From the NCBI RefSeq assembly GCF_000686565.1, contig NZ_JMKW01000020.1, positions 1-43,584 of the forward strand: 43,584 nt of DNA, written 5' to 3'. Both the position numbers and the translations under genes were made by a program. Each line of letters begins with the position of its first letter. Position 1 is the first letter of the stretch. The stretch is from Helicobacter bilis ATCC 51630 (lineage in GTDB: Bacteria > Campylobacterota > Campylobacteria > Campylobacterales > Helicobacteraceae). Of the stretch, positions 7,421 through 16,990 are shown one piece after another. A model generated the notes under the pieces. It was given only the letters and a program-made list of their open reading frames with translations, had not been told where the DNA came from and searched no databases.

Positions 7421-8749
7421 CTATCCAAACACCCTTTGAAAGATAGAATCCACATTTTTTGTGTAGTAGCTAAACTCAAAACATTCGCGGATTGCCTCTT
7501 CCCCGATAAGTCCCACAAGCTCACTATCAGCAAGTAAATATTGCAAGTAAAGCGATTCGCCCTTATCGTTTAATGCACTCTCACCATTTTGCAAATCGCC
7601 CCAAACCTTCATCGCATTTCTTTGCACGATTTTATAGGCATCTTCGCGGGATACGCCTTTTTTAGGTAGCTCTAGCAAGATTCGCTGTGAGAATACAAGC
7701 CCACCTGTAAGGTTTAGGTTTTTCATCATATTTTTAGGATACACCACTAGCTTTTCAAGCAGCCCTTTTAAACGCATTAGCATAAAATCCGTGGTGATAA
7801 AGCTATCTGGCAAGATAAATCGCTCCACGCTACTATGGCTGATGTCTCGCTCGTGCCATAGTGCGACATTCTCCATTGCGGGCATTGCATAAGCGCGGAT
7901 TATTCTACAAAGTCCTGTGATGTTTTCGCTTAAAACCGGGTTTCGCTTATGTGGCATAGCAGAGCTTCCCTTTTGCCCAGATTCAAAATACTCTTCAGCC
8001 TCATAGACTTCTGTGCGTTGCAGATGTCGCACTCCAACAGCGATTTTCTCACAACTACTCGCCAAAAGGGCTAAATCACTCATAAGCCTAGCGTATCTAT
8101 CCCTCTGTATCACTTGATTACTCACGGGGGCGGGTTTAAGTCCAAGCTCTTTGCAAACGAGTTCTTCTAACTCCATAGGCGTGTGGGCGAGATTCCCCAT
8201 TGCCCCACTTAGCTGCCCCACAGAGATGACTTCAAGCGTAGATTCCAATGCCTTTAAATGCCGCCCTAGCTCATCATACCATATCGCCAAAACGAGTCCA
8301 AAGGTGATAGGCTCTCCGTGGATCCCGTGGCTTCGCCCCACCATTAGCGTGTCTTTATGCTGATAAGCCCTTGTCTTTATCGCCTCTCTCACTTGTTTAA
8401 TATCATCTAAAATAATCTTTAAGCTATCTCGCATTTGCAGTGCCACAGCGGTATCTATGCAATCACTAGAAGTGATCCCATAATGCACCCATCGGCTCTC
8501 CTCTCCCAAGCTCTCCGCCACAGAAGTGGTAAAGGCGATTAAATCGTGCTTAGTAACAGACTCAATCTCATCAATCCTAGCGATGTCAAATTTCGCGTTT
8601 TTACATATCTTTTCACAATCGCTATCAGGGATTAGCCCTAGCTTATTCCAGCCACGCACTAATGCCTTTTCTACTTCTAGCCAAGCAGAATACTTCGCAT
8701 TCATATCCCAAAGTTTTTTCATCTCTTCTCTTGCGTATCGTTCTACCAT
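7421..8749 (-). CDS. purB: Adenylosuccinate lyase
   Basis: 442 aa, the usual length. It carries the fumarase/aspartase superfamily signature GSSAMPHKRNP at 261-271 and the GRSHGIHGEP motif with the active-site His near 141. PurB acts twice in purine synthesis: SAICAR to AICAR, and adenylosuccinate to AMP. AAGGAAATGAT precedes the ATG, and an extended -10 (TGCTACACT on the minus strand, about 8783-8790) lies about 35 bp upstream. Its GC content is visibly higher than that of most neighbours, as in the 3' half of guaA. Confidence 0.97.
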   Translation of the reverse strand: MVERYAREEMKKLWDMNAKYSAWLEVEKALVRGWNKLGLIPDSDCEKICKNAKFDIARIDEIESVTKHDLIAFTTSVAESLGEESRWVHYGITSSDCIDTAVALQMRDSLKIILDDIKQVREAIKTRAYQHKDTLMVGRSHGIHGEPITFGLVLAIWYDELGRHLKALESTLEVISVGQLSGAMGNLAHTPMELEELVCKELGLKPAPVSNQVIQRDRYARLMSDLALLASSCEKIAVGVRHLQRTEVYEAEEYFESGQKGSSAMPHKRNPVLSENITGLCRIIRAYAMPAMENVALWHERDISHSSVERFILPDSFITTDFMLMRLKGLLEKLVVYPKNMMKNLNLTGGLVFSQRILLELPKKGVSREDAYKIVQRNAMKVWGDLQNGESALNDKGESLYLQYLLADSELVGLIGEEAIRECFEFSYYTKNVDSIFQRVFG

Positions 8750-8824
8750 ATCATTTCCTTAAGTTGTGTTTATAAACCTAGAAGTGTAGCAAAAAGTTTT
8801 TAGTATCATTTAAATTATGCTTTT

Positions 8825-8858
8825 TAGAATCTGTTTGTTTTTCGGGAAGCAGATTCTA
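8825..8858. repeat. Hairpin made of AGAATCT/AGATTCT arms
   Basis: TAGAATCTG and CAGATTCTA flank a 16-nt loop. A further AGAATC...GATTCT pair follows near 8900-8921. These are local instances of the hexamer family seen throughout the window. Confidence 0.6.
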
Positions 8859-8984
8859 TGTGTTGCTTGTTTGATTCCATATCATTATATAGTAAGGCAT
8901 AGAATCAAAAATAAGATTCTATTATTATTTAAGTATAACTAAATATGTTTAGTTTCTACATATTCACTCACCCTTAACTTCTTC

Positions 8985-9707
8985 CTATTGTCGCATATCC
9001 TGCAAGTCTTTCTTTTCTTGTAAATCTAGTGAATCTGGTATTTCTTGTGCTTCATTTAAATCATTTTGTAAATCTTCCTGCATATCACCTTTATACTCAT
9101 CAAGGAAATTGCAAGATTCATTATTACTCAAAGAACACCCTTTTTCAAAATACATTTTTGCCTTATCTTGATTTTGTATCACGCCTAAGCCCTCTTTATA
9201 GGCTATGCCAAGTTGCAGACAGCCAAGCCCCTCTCTGTTATCACAGATTTTTTCAAAAAGTGTATTTGCCATTTCATAACTATGTCTCACACCTAAACCA
9301 TCATAATAAAGCATAGCAAGATTATAGCAGCCACTCATACTGCCCTTATTACAAGCGATTTTATAGTATTTTTTTGCTTTTCTATAATTATTTAGTCGCT
9401 GATAGCTAAAGCCTAGTTTATCGCAACCTTCTTTATGATTATTATCACATGCTTTTTTGAGATAGGGGAGTGATTGCGTGTATTCTTGCACTTGAATGTA
9501 GAGCCACCCGCTAAATTCACATTCCGTGCGGACATTGCAAGTGCGTATATCTGGTAGATTATCATTTAAAAGCTTTTCACAAGATTCTAAATGCGAGTTC
9601 GCACAAGCTACAATGGCATTTTTTCTCTCACTCTCACTTAACTCATTTTTAGAATCTTTTGCATAGCATAGATAAAAAAGCATAAAAAATAGAATGTATA
9701 ATCGCAT
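8985..9707 (-). CDS. Sel1-repeat cysteine-rich (Hcp-like) secreted protein
   Basis: 240 aa. Residues 1-16 are a signal peptide ending CYA. The mature part has repeated Sel1/TPR-like units with cysteine pairs at regular spacing (KACDNNHKEGCDKLG, IACNKGSMSGCYNLA, KICDNREGLGCLQLG, KGCSLSNNESC). This disulphide-stapled pattern is diagnostic of Helicobacter cysteine-rich proteins (Hcp). Hcp proteins are secreted, and some H. pylori members bind penicillin or stimulate immune cells. The role here is unproven. The C-terminal 35 residues are an acidic, low-complexity tail unlike the repeats. The RBS is AAAGGAAAAC. Confidence 0.88.
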   Translation of the reverse strand: MRLYILFFMLFYLCYAKDSKNELSESERKNAIVACANSHLESCEKLLNDNLPDIRTCNVRTECEFSGWLYIQVQEYTQSLPYLKKACDNNHKEGCDKLGFSYQRLNNYRKAKKYYKIACNKGSMSGCYNLAMLYYDGLGVRHSYEMANTLFEKICDNREGLGCLQLGIAYKEGLGVIQNQDKAKMYFEKGCSLSNNESCNFLDEYKGDMQEDLQNDLNEAQEIPDSLDLQEKKDLQDMRQ

Positions 9708-9848
9708 AGTTTTCCTTTATCCCTTACCTTTAGAATTATAACACACTCTATAATCTCGCACGATATTTTCAATACACAAAGCATTAAAACTTCATAATCT
9801 TTTGCTATGCTACACTTTTTTAAGCGATATTTTTTAACAGGGATTTTT

Positions 9849-10748
9849 ATGCTGACATTTTCAGAGATTCTATTAAAGCTACAAACATTTTGGGCGAATG
9901 CTACTTTTAATAACACAAAGGGCTGTGCGATTTTACAACCCTATGATATACCCGCTGGGGCTGGGACTTTTCACCCTGCGACATTGCTAAGAAGTCTTGA
10001 TAAGACGCCATGGGCTACCGCCTATGTCGCACCATCTCGCAGACCAACTGATGGTCGCTATGGGGAGAATCCAAATCGACTTGGAAGCTATTATCAATTT
10101 CAAGTTTTAATTAAACCCTCACCAGATAATATACAAGAGCTATATTTACAGAGTTTAGAATCTTTAGGGCTAGATACAAACGCACATGATATTCGCTTTG
10201 TAGAGGATAACTGGGAGTCGCCAACACTTGGGGCATGGGGGCTTGGCTGGGAAGTGTGGCTTGATGGTATGGAGGTAACGCAATTTACCTATTTTCAGCA
10301 AGTAGGCGGTATCCCATGTGAAAGTGTGAGTGTGGAGATTACCTATGGGGTTGAACGACTTGCTATGTATATACAGGGGGTAGAATCTGTATTTGATATT
10401 GCATGGAATGAGAGTATGAAGTATGCTGATGTGCATTTGCAAGGTGAATATGAGTTTTCAAAATATAATTTTGAGGTGGCAGATACTGCATTTTTATTTA
10501 CAAGCTTTGAAAACGCACAGAATGAAGCAAGGAATTGCCTACTTGCAAAGTTGCCATTACCAGCCTATGACTATACTATGCTATCAAGCCATTTTTTCAA
10601 TGTGCTTGATGCAAGGAAGGCTATCTCTGTCGCACAAAGACAAGAATACATTCTAAAGATAAGAGAGCTTGCAAAAGGCTGTGCTACGCTGTATAAAGAG
10701 CAAGAAGAAGAGCGACTAAACCGCATAGAATCTGTAAAAAGCAAATAA
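9849..10748 (+). CDS. glyQ: Glycyl-tRNA synthetase alpha subunit
   Basis: 299 aa from the ATG at 9849 (AGGGAT upstream). The 14 codons before it in the longer frame are not part of the family. The conserved start [14 protein letters not shown], then [14 protein letters not shown] and [20 protein letters not shown], are textbook GlyQ. It charges tRNA-Gly together with GlyS in an alpha2-beta2 enzyme. glyS is not adjacent, as is common in Campylobacterota. dut follows 21 bp downstream and is probably cotranscribed. Confidence 0.96.
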   Translation: MLTFSEILLKLQTFWANATFNNTKGCAILQPYDIPAGAGTFHPATLLRSLDKTPWATAYVAPSRRPTDGRYGENPNRLGSYYQFQVLIKPSPDNIQELYLQSLESLGLDTNAHDIRFVEDNWESPTLGAWGLGWEVWLDGMEVTQFTYFQQVGGIPCESVSVEITYGVERLAMYIQGVESVFDIAWNESMKYADVHLQGEYEFSKYNFEVADTAFLFTSFENAQNEARNCLLAKLPLPAYDYTMLSSHFFNVLDARKAISVAQRQEYILKIRELAKGCATLYKEQEEERLNRIESVKSK

Positions 10749-10769
10749 AATTTATACTAGGATTTAAGA

Positions 10770-11216
10770 ATGCAAACAAAACATGCCATTACCCTGCAAT
10801 TTAAAAAGCTACATGAAAATGCGATAATACCGCAGTTTGCAACGGCTGAGTCCGCTGGATTTGACTTTCATGCTTTAGAATCTTGTTTGTTAAAGGCTAA
10901 TAGCCATGCATTAATTCGCACAGGGCTTTGTATGCAAATAGATAAAGGCTATGAGATACAGGTGAGAAGTAGAAGTGGTTTAGCCTTAAAGCATAAGATT
11001 ATGGTGCTAAATTCCCCTGGGACTATTGATAGCGATTATAGGGGGGAGTTGCAAATCATTCTAGCAAACTTTAGCACACAAGATTTTGTTATAAATGCTG
11101 GGGATAGAATCGCACAAGGTGTAGTAAGTGCCTTGCCACAAGTAAATATCATCGAAGTAGCAGAAGTGAATGAAACAGAGAGAAATACAAATGGCTTTGG
11201 TAGCACAGGTGTGTAG
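10770..11216 (+). CDS. dut: dUTP diphosphatase
   Basis: 148 aa trimeric dUTPase with all five motifs: ESAGFDFHA, RSRSGLALKH, NSPGTIDSDYRGEL, GDRIAQGVV and the C-terminal NGFGSTGV. It hydrolyses dUTP to dUMP, supplying dTMP synthesis and keeping uracil out of DNA. It directly follows glyQ. Downstream are a long hairpin and a terminator. Confidence 0.96.
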   Translation: MQTKHAITLQFKKLHENAIIPQFATAESAGFDFHALESCLLKANSHALIRTGLCMQIDKGYEIQVRSRSGLALKHKIMVLNSPGTIDSDYRGELQIILANFSTQDFVINAGDRIAQGVVSALPQVNIIEVAEVNETERNTNGFGSTGV

Positions 11217-11282
11217 GTTTTAGAGTCCACACCAACAGAGCACGCAAACAAAACTACAAATTCTAGCAGTTGTTCTGTGGCT

Positions 11283-11344
11283 TTGGCTGAATTGTGATGG
11301 TATGAGTTTCTAAGCGATATGACTATCCATCACAATTCAGCCAA
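11283..11344. repeat. 18-bp perfect inverted repeat between dut and queC
   Basis: TTGGCTGAATTGTGATGG and its exact complement flank a 26-nt loop. Its length and lack of mismatch are unusual for a terminator; a separate terminator follows at 11345. It may be a MITE-like element or a stable RNA hairpin. Confidence 0.7.
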
Positions 11345-11378
11345 TCGCCCAAATTGTATAGACAAGGGCGAATTTTTA
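11345..11378 (+). terminator. Rho-independent terminator after dut
   Basis: TCGCCC pairs with GGGCGA, with TTGT/ACAA inside, and ATTTTTAT follows directly. It probably ends the glyQ-dut transcript. Confidence 0.7.
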
Positions 11379-11426
11379 TAGAATCTAGATAGAATCTAAA
11401 AATACAGAATATTACAGGATAAAAAC

Positions 11427-12068
11427 ATGCGATTAGTATTATTTAGCGGTGGAGTAGATAGTACCACAGCATTATTTTGGAGTAAAAAAGAGTGTGCTAC
11501 ACATGCCTTAATCTTTAAATATCCAAGTTTGCATAATAAAAGAGAGATAGATTCTGCTGTGCGGATATGTAAAGATGAAAATATCTCTTACACACTTTTA
11601 GATATGAGTAGCGTATTTATAGGCTTTAAGAGTGCCTTGCTGCAAAATAGTAGTGAGAGCATTCCACAAGATTCTTATAATCTGGAATCTATGGCAAAAC
11701 TTGTTGTGCCTTTTAGAAATGGGATCTTTCTTAGTGTTGCAGCTGGACTTGCAGAATCTCTTGGCTATAAAGAGATTGTATTAGCAAATCATGCAGGAGA
11801 TCATCCACTCTATCCAGACTGCACGAAGACTTTTATAGATTCTATGAATGAGAGTATTATGCAGGGAAGTGGTGGTGCAGTTAAGCTTTGTAGTCCATTT
11901 TGTAATTGGGATAAAAAAGAGATAGTAAAGCTTGGTTTAAGTTTGGGTGTTGATTATACAAAGACATATAGCTGTTACAGGGGTGGTGAGAAGCATTGCA
12001 ATACATGTCCTACTTGTATAGAATCTAATGAGAGTTTTTTAGCAAATGGCATTGTTATAGAGAGATAG
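11427..12068 (+). CDS. queC: 7-cyano-7-deazaguanine synthase
   Basis: 213 aa. The PP-loop SGGVDST is at 7-13, the ATP-pyrophosphatase fold continues, and the C-terminal zinc site YSCYRGGEKHCNTCPTC (Cys 183, 191, 194, 197) is complete. QueC converts carboxydeazaguanine to preQ0 for queuosine in tRNA. AGGAT precedes the ATG. No other queuosine genes are in the window. The downstream region 12069-12275 holds three TAGAATCTA-type units and the promoter of the next gene. Confidence 0.92.
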   Translation: MRLVLFSGGVDSTTALFWSKKECATHALIFKYPSLHNKREIDSAVRICKDENISYTLLDMSSVFIGFKSALLQNSSESIPQDSYNLESMAKLVVPFRNGIFLSVAAGLAESLGYKEIVLANHAGDHPLYPDCTKTFIDSMNESIMQGSGGAVKLCSPFCNWDKKEIVKLGLSLGVDYTKTYSCYRGGEKHCNTCPTCIESNESFLANGIVIER

Positions 12069-12243
12069 CTTTGTTTTTATAGAATCTAGCATAATCATAG
12101 AGATATTTCACCCATAGAATCTAGTCTAATATCTACTTATAGAATCTAAACGCAATATCAATATTACAATCACACAAATAATATTTTAAATCTTTAAGAG
12201 ATGATTTTTACAGCCATTTTATAATAATTTTACAGCGATAGAA

Positions 12244-12249
12244 TACACT
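12244..12249 (+). promoter_or_regulatory. Probable -10 of the metallophosphoesterase gene
   Basis: TACACT lies 27 bp before the ATG. AAAGGT is the ribosome binding site. Confidence 0.35.
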
Positions 12250-12275
12250 ACATTAATTTATATGAAAGGTGTATT

Positions 12276-13613
12276 ATGCAAAAACTTCTTTTAATCCTAT
12301 GTGTAAATATTATATTTTGTGCGTGTTCTTCTACCTTGCCGACTTTTTCTTATGAGAGTGATTCTACACTTAAAAGCAGCATAGAAGAAAAGGCAACCCC
12401 TGCATATCCACAAGCCTATTTTGCGGTATTAAGCGATACGCATATCTATGATACAAATCTTGGAGTAGATGGCGAGGCTTTCAAAGAATATCTTAATAAT
12501 GATAGAAAAATGCTAGTCCAAAGTGTAGAGATTCTAGAATCTGCCCTAAGTGATATTGCCTCAAAAAAGCCACAATTTGTGCTAATTTCAGGGGATTTAA
12601 CAAAAGATGGCGAGATAAGCTCACATGAAATATTACAAAAGCGTTTATACGACTTAAAAGCACAAGGCATTCAAACCTATGTAGTCCCGGGCAATCATGA
12701 TGTAAATAACTCACATGCAAGAAGCTTTCATGGTGCTACAACAAAGCAAGTAAAGTCCGCTCAAAAAGAAGACTTTGCTAGAATCTATGCGGATTTTGGC
12801 TACAATCAAGCGATAAAAAAAGATCCAGATTCTCTAAGCTATATTATAGAGCCAGTGGAGGGTTTATGGATTTTTGGGCTTGATAGCACGAGATTCCCTG
12901 AAAATAGCATGAAAAAAGATCCTATTGTAGATGGGAAATTCTATCCGCAAACGCTGCAATGGATTGAAGCAAATTTAATTGAGGCAAACAGACAAGGAAA
13001 AGCAGTCATTGCCTTTTTTCATCACGGAATATTAGAGCATTATACAGGTAATGCGACCTTTTACCCCGAATATTTGATAGAAAATTTTCAAGCGATAGCA
13101 AAAATGTTTGCTTTCTATAATGTCCGCATGGTTTTCACGGGACATTTTCATGCGAATGATATAAGTATGCAAGAGTTTAATGGCAAGGTGCTATATGATA
13201 TTGAGACAGGCTCACTTGTATCCGCACCCTCGCCCTATCGCTTTGTAACGCTAAAGGATAATAAGGCTTTTATCACAACTTCTATTGTAAAAGAGATTCC
13301 AAGTGTGCAAGACTTTCAAACATTTGCCACAGAATATACAAAAAATGGCTTTGAAGTGCTTGGCAAGGCAGTTATGGATAAATTTTTTGTAAGCAAAAAA
13401 GATCAAAATATATTAGCACCTTATATCAGCAGTGCCTTTATCGCTCATTACATGGGTGATGAGATGCCACAAAAAGATCAAAAACTTATCCCAGATTCTA
13501 AAGAGTTAGGCATGTTTGGCAAACTCGTGCTACATAAAAAGAGAGATTTGATTATAAATATTTGGCATGATTTAAAACCGCAAGATAATAATATTGTTTT
13601 GGAATTTAAATAA
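12276..13613 (+). CDS. Calcineurin-like metallophosphoesterase, probable lipoprotein
   Basis: 445 aa. A short hydrophobic leader ends FCACSS, a slightly imperfect lipobox, so the mature protein is probably lipid-anchored in the envelope. The two-metal phosphoesterase motifs are in order: LSDTH near 53-56, SGDLTKDGE near 106, VPGNHDVN near 138-142, FFHHG near 248-252 and TGHFHAND near 289-293. All metal-binding residues appear intact, so it should be an active hydrolase of phosphomono- or diesters. The substrate is unknown. It is followed 27 bp later by a barrel protein on the same strand. Confidence 0.85.
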   Translation: MQKLLLILCVNIIFCACSSTLPTFSYESDSTLKSSIEEKATPAYPQAYFAVLSDTHIYDTNLGVDGEAFKEYLNNDRKMLVQSVEILESALSDIASKKPQFVLISGDLTKDGEISSHEILQKRLYDLKAQGIQTYVVPGNHDVNNSHARSFHGATTKQVKSAQKEDFARIYADFGYNQAIKKDPDSLSYIIEPVEGLWIFGLDSTRFPENSMKKDPIVDGKFYPQTLQWIEANLIEANRQGKAVIAFFHHGILEHYTGNATFYPEYLIENFQAIAKMFAFYNVRMVFTGHFHANDISMQEFNGKVLYDIETGSLVSAPSPYRFVTLKDNKAFITTSIVKEIPSVQDFQTFATEYTKNGFEVLGKAVMDKFFVSKKDQNILAPYISSAFIAHYMGDEMPQKDQKLIPDSKELGMFGKLVLHKKRDLIINIWHDLKPQDNNIVLEFK

Positions 13614-13640
13614 TTATGTTTTAACATATAGGAATATGCT

Positions 13641-14579
13641 ATGAAAAGATTTCAAAAAAGTATTATATGCTTATGCTTTGTTATGGGCTTTGCAGATACT
13701 ACAAAAGAGAGTGAGAATTTAGAAAAACATTTGCGAGATAATGTAGCACAAAAATTAGAATCTAGAATCACAGATTTAAGCGATGAGACAGGCTGGTATT
13801 TCACAAATAAGGGCGGATTTAAATACAACTATTTAGGTGTAAGTTACACAAGTCAATTCTACTATAAACAAGCATTATTTAGAGATAAACATCCGCTATT
13901 TTTTGGGAGTGCTGAGATAAATAGCGGGATTGAGGCGACTTTTACAAGTTATGGAAGACTTGGGGCTTTTGTAGTTTTTCAGCCTTTTAGCTTTTTTGGG
14001 ATTGTGTTTAATGTAACTTATGAAGGGGCATGGAGTGAGCTTGGCAAACCCGTGCTTATAGAATCTCAAAGAGACTACGCACATGCAGTTACAGGCGGAC
14101 CAAAAAGCACAAAAGAAGTCATACGCACAGGTGGCAATACCCTGCTTTTTCAAATCGTCCCCTATCTTACACTCGGTCTGCCGATAAAAGATGACTTTTT
14201 AGTATTTGTGTATCGCCCTTTTATTACTATATATAAAGCCCTTGATGTAAGTCCTAATACATTTTTATACTATTCCACAGATAATGTTGTAGTAAGACCA
14301 AGCGATGTGCATGTAGCCCATGATATAATGCTGCTTTATAGTATCACAAGTCTTGGCATACGCTTTGGTGTTGATGGAGTGATAGAGCAGATAGGCTCAT
14401 ATAAAGGTATATGGCGACATGGAATCTTTGCGATAGGAATCTATCATAATCCACTAAAGCAGTATAAAAAACTCACGCCATTTGCTGCCTTAAAAGTTGG
14501 GACATGGCTTAGCGATAGATATTTTCAGCATGATTTTACGATATTTGCAGAATGTGGGTTACGCTTTAAAGTATTTTAG
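13641..14579 (+). CDS. Probable outer-membrane beta-barrel protein
   Basis: 312 aa, no family recognised. Residues 1-19 look like a signal peptide (MKRFQKS, then a hydrophobic core ending GFAD). The rest alternates aromatic and hydrophobic residues in short strands (YNYLGVSYTSQFYY, GRLGAFVVFQPFSFFGIVF, HGIFAIGIYHN) and ends ECGLRFKVF, with the C-terminal Phe expected for BAM-dependent barrels. Together with the preceding lipoprotein phosphoesterase it may form an envelope pair. Confidence 0.6.
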   Translation: MKRFQKSIICLCFVMGFADTTKESENLEKHLRDNVAQKLESRITDLSDETGWYFTNKGGFKYNYLGVSYTSQFYYKQALFRDKHPLFFGSAEINSGIEATFTSYGRLGAFVVFQPFSFFGIVFNVTYEGAWSELGKPVLIESQRDYAHAVTGGPKSTKEVIRTGGNTLLFQIVPYLTLGLPIKDDFLVFVYRPFITIYKALDVSPNTFLYYSTDNVVVRPSDVHVAHDIMLLYSITSLGIRFGVDGVIEQIGSYKGIWRHGIFAIGIYHNPLKQYKKLTPFAALKVGTWLSDRYFQHDFTIFAECGLRFKVF

Positions 14580-14614
14580 CAATGCGTTTGGAGATTCTAC
14601 AACATGAATACTTC

Positions 14615-14662
14615 AATCTTAAGTAAAGTATATCAAAGTGCGTTTTAGCACATTTTAAGATT
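14615..14662. terminator. Compound hairpin after the barrel gene
   Basis: AATCTTAA/TTAAGATT outer arms enclose a GTGC/GCAC inner stem. It lies between the stop codon and the next gene. No U-run follows, so its function is open. Confidence 0.35.
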
Positions 14663-14751
14663 AACATGCTAGAATATTGCTTTATGTTTATGGAATCCTT
14701 TTTGCACTCTGTGTTTTAGCATAAAGATTCTGTATGTAACAAGGAGTTATT

Positions 14752-16053
14752 TTGGATACGGATAGTTATCACTCGATTGGTATGGTTTTATTGGCATTTA
14801 TTCTTATTCTTTTAAATGCTTTTTTTGTGTTATCCGAATTCGCTATGGTAAAAGTTAGGAAGTCTCGCTTAGAAGAGCTTGTAAAGCAAAATAATCAAGT
14901 CGCAAGACTAGCCCTTAAAATGTCTAATTCCCTTGATAGCTATCTCTCCGCTACTCAACTTGGCATTACGCTAAGCTCACTTGCACTAGGTTGGGTGGGG
15001 AATCATATCACCGCTTTGATTCTATATAGTATGAATGCGATTTTTCAAGTCCATACGCAGCTTTTAGATACCATTAGTTTGCTTATATCATTTAGTTTAG
15101 TAACGCTTCTTCATGTGATTTTAGGTGAGATTGTCCCAAAATCCATTGCTATTGCTAAAAGTGAGACAGCCTTTTTAGCGATTGCTCGTCCGCTTTATCT
15201 TTTTTGGCTTATCTTTTTCCCAGTGATTAAATTCTTTGACTTTGCTTCATCTATGTTTTTAAAGCTATTAAAAGTTCAAGCCCATAGTGAAGCCCATAGT
15301 GATGAAGAGCTAAAAATCATTGTGGGTGAAAGCTTAAAAGGTGGATTTTTAGATTCTATTGAAGGTGAGATTATCAAAAATGCGGTTGATTTCTCCGATA
15401 CTCTTGCGAGAGAGATTATGACACCCAGAAAAGATATGATATGCCTTGATAAGACTTTGAGTTATGAAAAAAATATTGAGACTATTATATCAGGTCCAAA
15501 TCATACGCGTTATCCTTATTGTAATGGAAGTAAAGATAATGTGATAGGCGTTATTCATATACGCGATGTGCTTGCGGCAAATATTAAGAATAATTATCAG
15601 CCTATTAGCTTTGATTCCTTTGCGAAAAAAATGCTGATTGTCCCAGAGAGTGCCTCAATCTCGCAGATTCTATTAAAGATGAATAAAAAGAAAGTTGATA
15701 CCGCCCTTGTAATTGACGAATACGGCGGCACGGCGGGTATGATCACCTCACAAGATATTATGCATGAAATCATGGGTAGCATTGTAATGGATACTAAAGA
15801 GAATGCTGATTACAAAAAGCTTGATGATAAAACCTATGAGTTTGATGGCAAGGTAGATTTAGAAAAGGTTGAGAGTATCTTTGGCTTTGAGTATGATGAG
15901 GAGTTTATGCAAGTTACCATCGGTGGCTATGTGCTAACACTCTTTGGAGATATGCCAAATATTGGCGATATGATTAGTGATGAAAAATGTCAATATGAAG
16001 TCTTAGAGATTGAAGAAACTCGTATAAAAAGGGTAAAAATCACTCTGGGTTAA
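14752..16053 (+). CDS. CNNM/CorC-type membrane protein with CBS domains
   Basis: 433 aa from a TTG start with an excellent AAGGAG 5-7 nt upstream. It contains an N-terminal DUF21/CNNM transmembrane domain (residues about 1-190, with LSEFAMVKVRKSRLEELV and LGEIVPKSIAI), then a CBS pair (about 200-330, REIMTPRKDMICLD and DEYGGTAGMIT), and a C-terminal CorC/HlyC transporter-associated domain (about 345-433). Such proteins are usually called hemolysin-like but act in Mg2+/Co2+ homeostasis. Complete length and all parts are present. Confidence 0.9.
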   Translation: MDTDSYHSIGMVLLAFILILLNAFFVLSEFAMVKVRKSRLEELVKQNNQVARLALKMSNSLDSYLSATQLGITLSSLALGWVGNHITALILYSMNAIFQVHTQLLDTISLLISFSLVTLLHVILGEIVPKSIAIAKSETAFLAIARPLYLFWLIFFPVIKFFDFASSMFLKLLKVQAHSEAHSDEELKIIVGESLKGGFLDSIEGEIIKNAVDFSDTLAREIMTPRKDMICLDKTLSYEKNIETIISGPNHTRYPYCNGSKDNVIGVIHIRDVLAANIKNNYQPISFDSFAKKMLIVPESASISQILLKMNKKKVDTALVIDEYGGTAGMITSQDIMHEIMGSIVMDTKENADYKKLDDKTYEFDGKVDLEKVESIFGFEYDEEFMQVTIGGYVLTLFGDMPNIGDMISDEKCQYEVLEIEETRIKRVKITLG

Positions 16054-16129
16054 AAAGGCTTTAGATTCTATATCTTATGAGTTAGCTTTTTCTTATTACA
16101 ATAATGAAAATATTTATTTGGAGATATTG

Positions 16130-16981
16130 TTGCGATTTAATACTATTGTGTATTCTTATCTATTTTTTGCTCTTTTTGTTTTTAATGCGTTAGCTCTTTT
16201 AAGTGCAGAATTTATGCCTATTTTCTCACAGCTTTTTACTCTATTAGCAGAAGATGGTCGCATATATGATATATTCTCTTGCATTCTGCTTTTCGTTGTG
16301 CTTTTAACACTTCTTAGCATGCCTATCCGCATGTATAAACAAAGGCAAACTCTAGGCAAAACGGCACCTTTTATAGTTAGCATTACCGCTTTTATTTTGT
16401 TATGTATTGTATGTGTATTATTGTATTGGCTAAGTGGAAAGATTTTTGAAAAAGATTCTATGGACTTGCTACTTAGTGAAGAAAATATCATGCAGACATG
16501 GCAGTCTTACTATACTTCATTTGAGTTTTTTATCTCATTTGCATGCTGGATTTTATTTATTATTTTGCCTTTAGCTTATAAGGCACTTTCTCTAAAAATT
16601 AATATAGAGCATAGAATCGGTAAATCCATGCTTATTTTAGAGCCAAGTATAACGACTATCATCATATTTATGAGTGCAAATGCCTATCACCCCTATTTCT
16701 CACCCTTAGTGAGTAAATATATCCATTTTACTTGTTTTGTGATAGCAAATATATTACTACTTTATGTGCTATTTCGCAATAAAAAGCTATTTGGATTCTA
16801 TGAATATGCAAATATTATTTTACTTTCTCTTAGCATTTTATATTTTGTGCTATGCAGTAGCAGTATGCTTCGTGGCGAGTTTTTTAACGCACAGCTTACA
16901 CTTTATGCGTTAGGCATTGCTTCATGGTGTAGTGAATGGCTTTATAATCAAGAGATTGTGAGCGAACAAATCGCATCATAA
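16130..16981 (+). CDS. Hypothetical integral membrane protein
   Basis: 283 aa from the TTG at 16130, which has GGAG at the proper distance; a TTG at 16118 overlaps that site and is less likely. About seven or eight hydrophobic segments span the protein, with a basic loop near 70 (PIRMYKQRQT). No family is recognised. It lies 9 bp upstream of fmt and 64 bp after the CNNM gene, so the three probably share a transcript. Confidence 0.75.
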   Translation: MRFNTIVYSYLFFALFVFNALALLSAEFMPIFSQLFTLLAEDGRIYDIFSCILLFVVLLTLLSMPIRMYKQRQTLGKTAPFIVSITAFILLCIVCVLLYWLSGKIFEKDSMDLLLSEENIMQTWQSYYTSFEFFISFACWILFIILPLAYKALSLKINIEHRIGKSMLILEPSITTIIIFMSANAYHPYFSPLVSKYIHFTCFVIANILLLYVLFRNKKLFGFYEYANIILLSLSILYFVLCSSSMLRGEFFNAQLTLYALGIASWCSEWLYNQEIVSEQIAS

Positions 16982-16990
16982 GGGGGAGTT

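Noticed and set aside
7421-8749. Higher GC of purB and the 3' half of guaA as proof of horizontal transfer
   Set aside because: Both are conserved housekeeping enzymes and the shift is modest; codon constraint or selection explains it as well.
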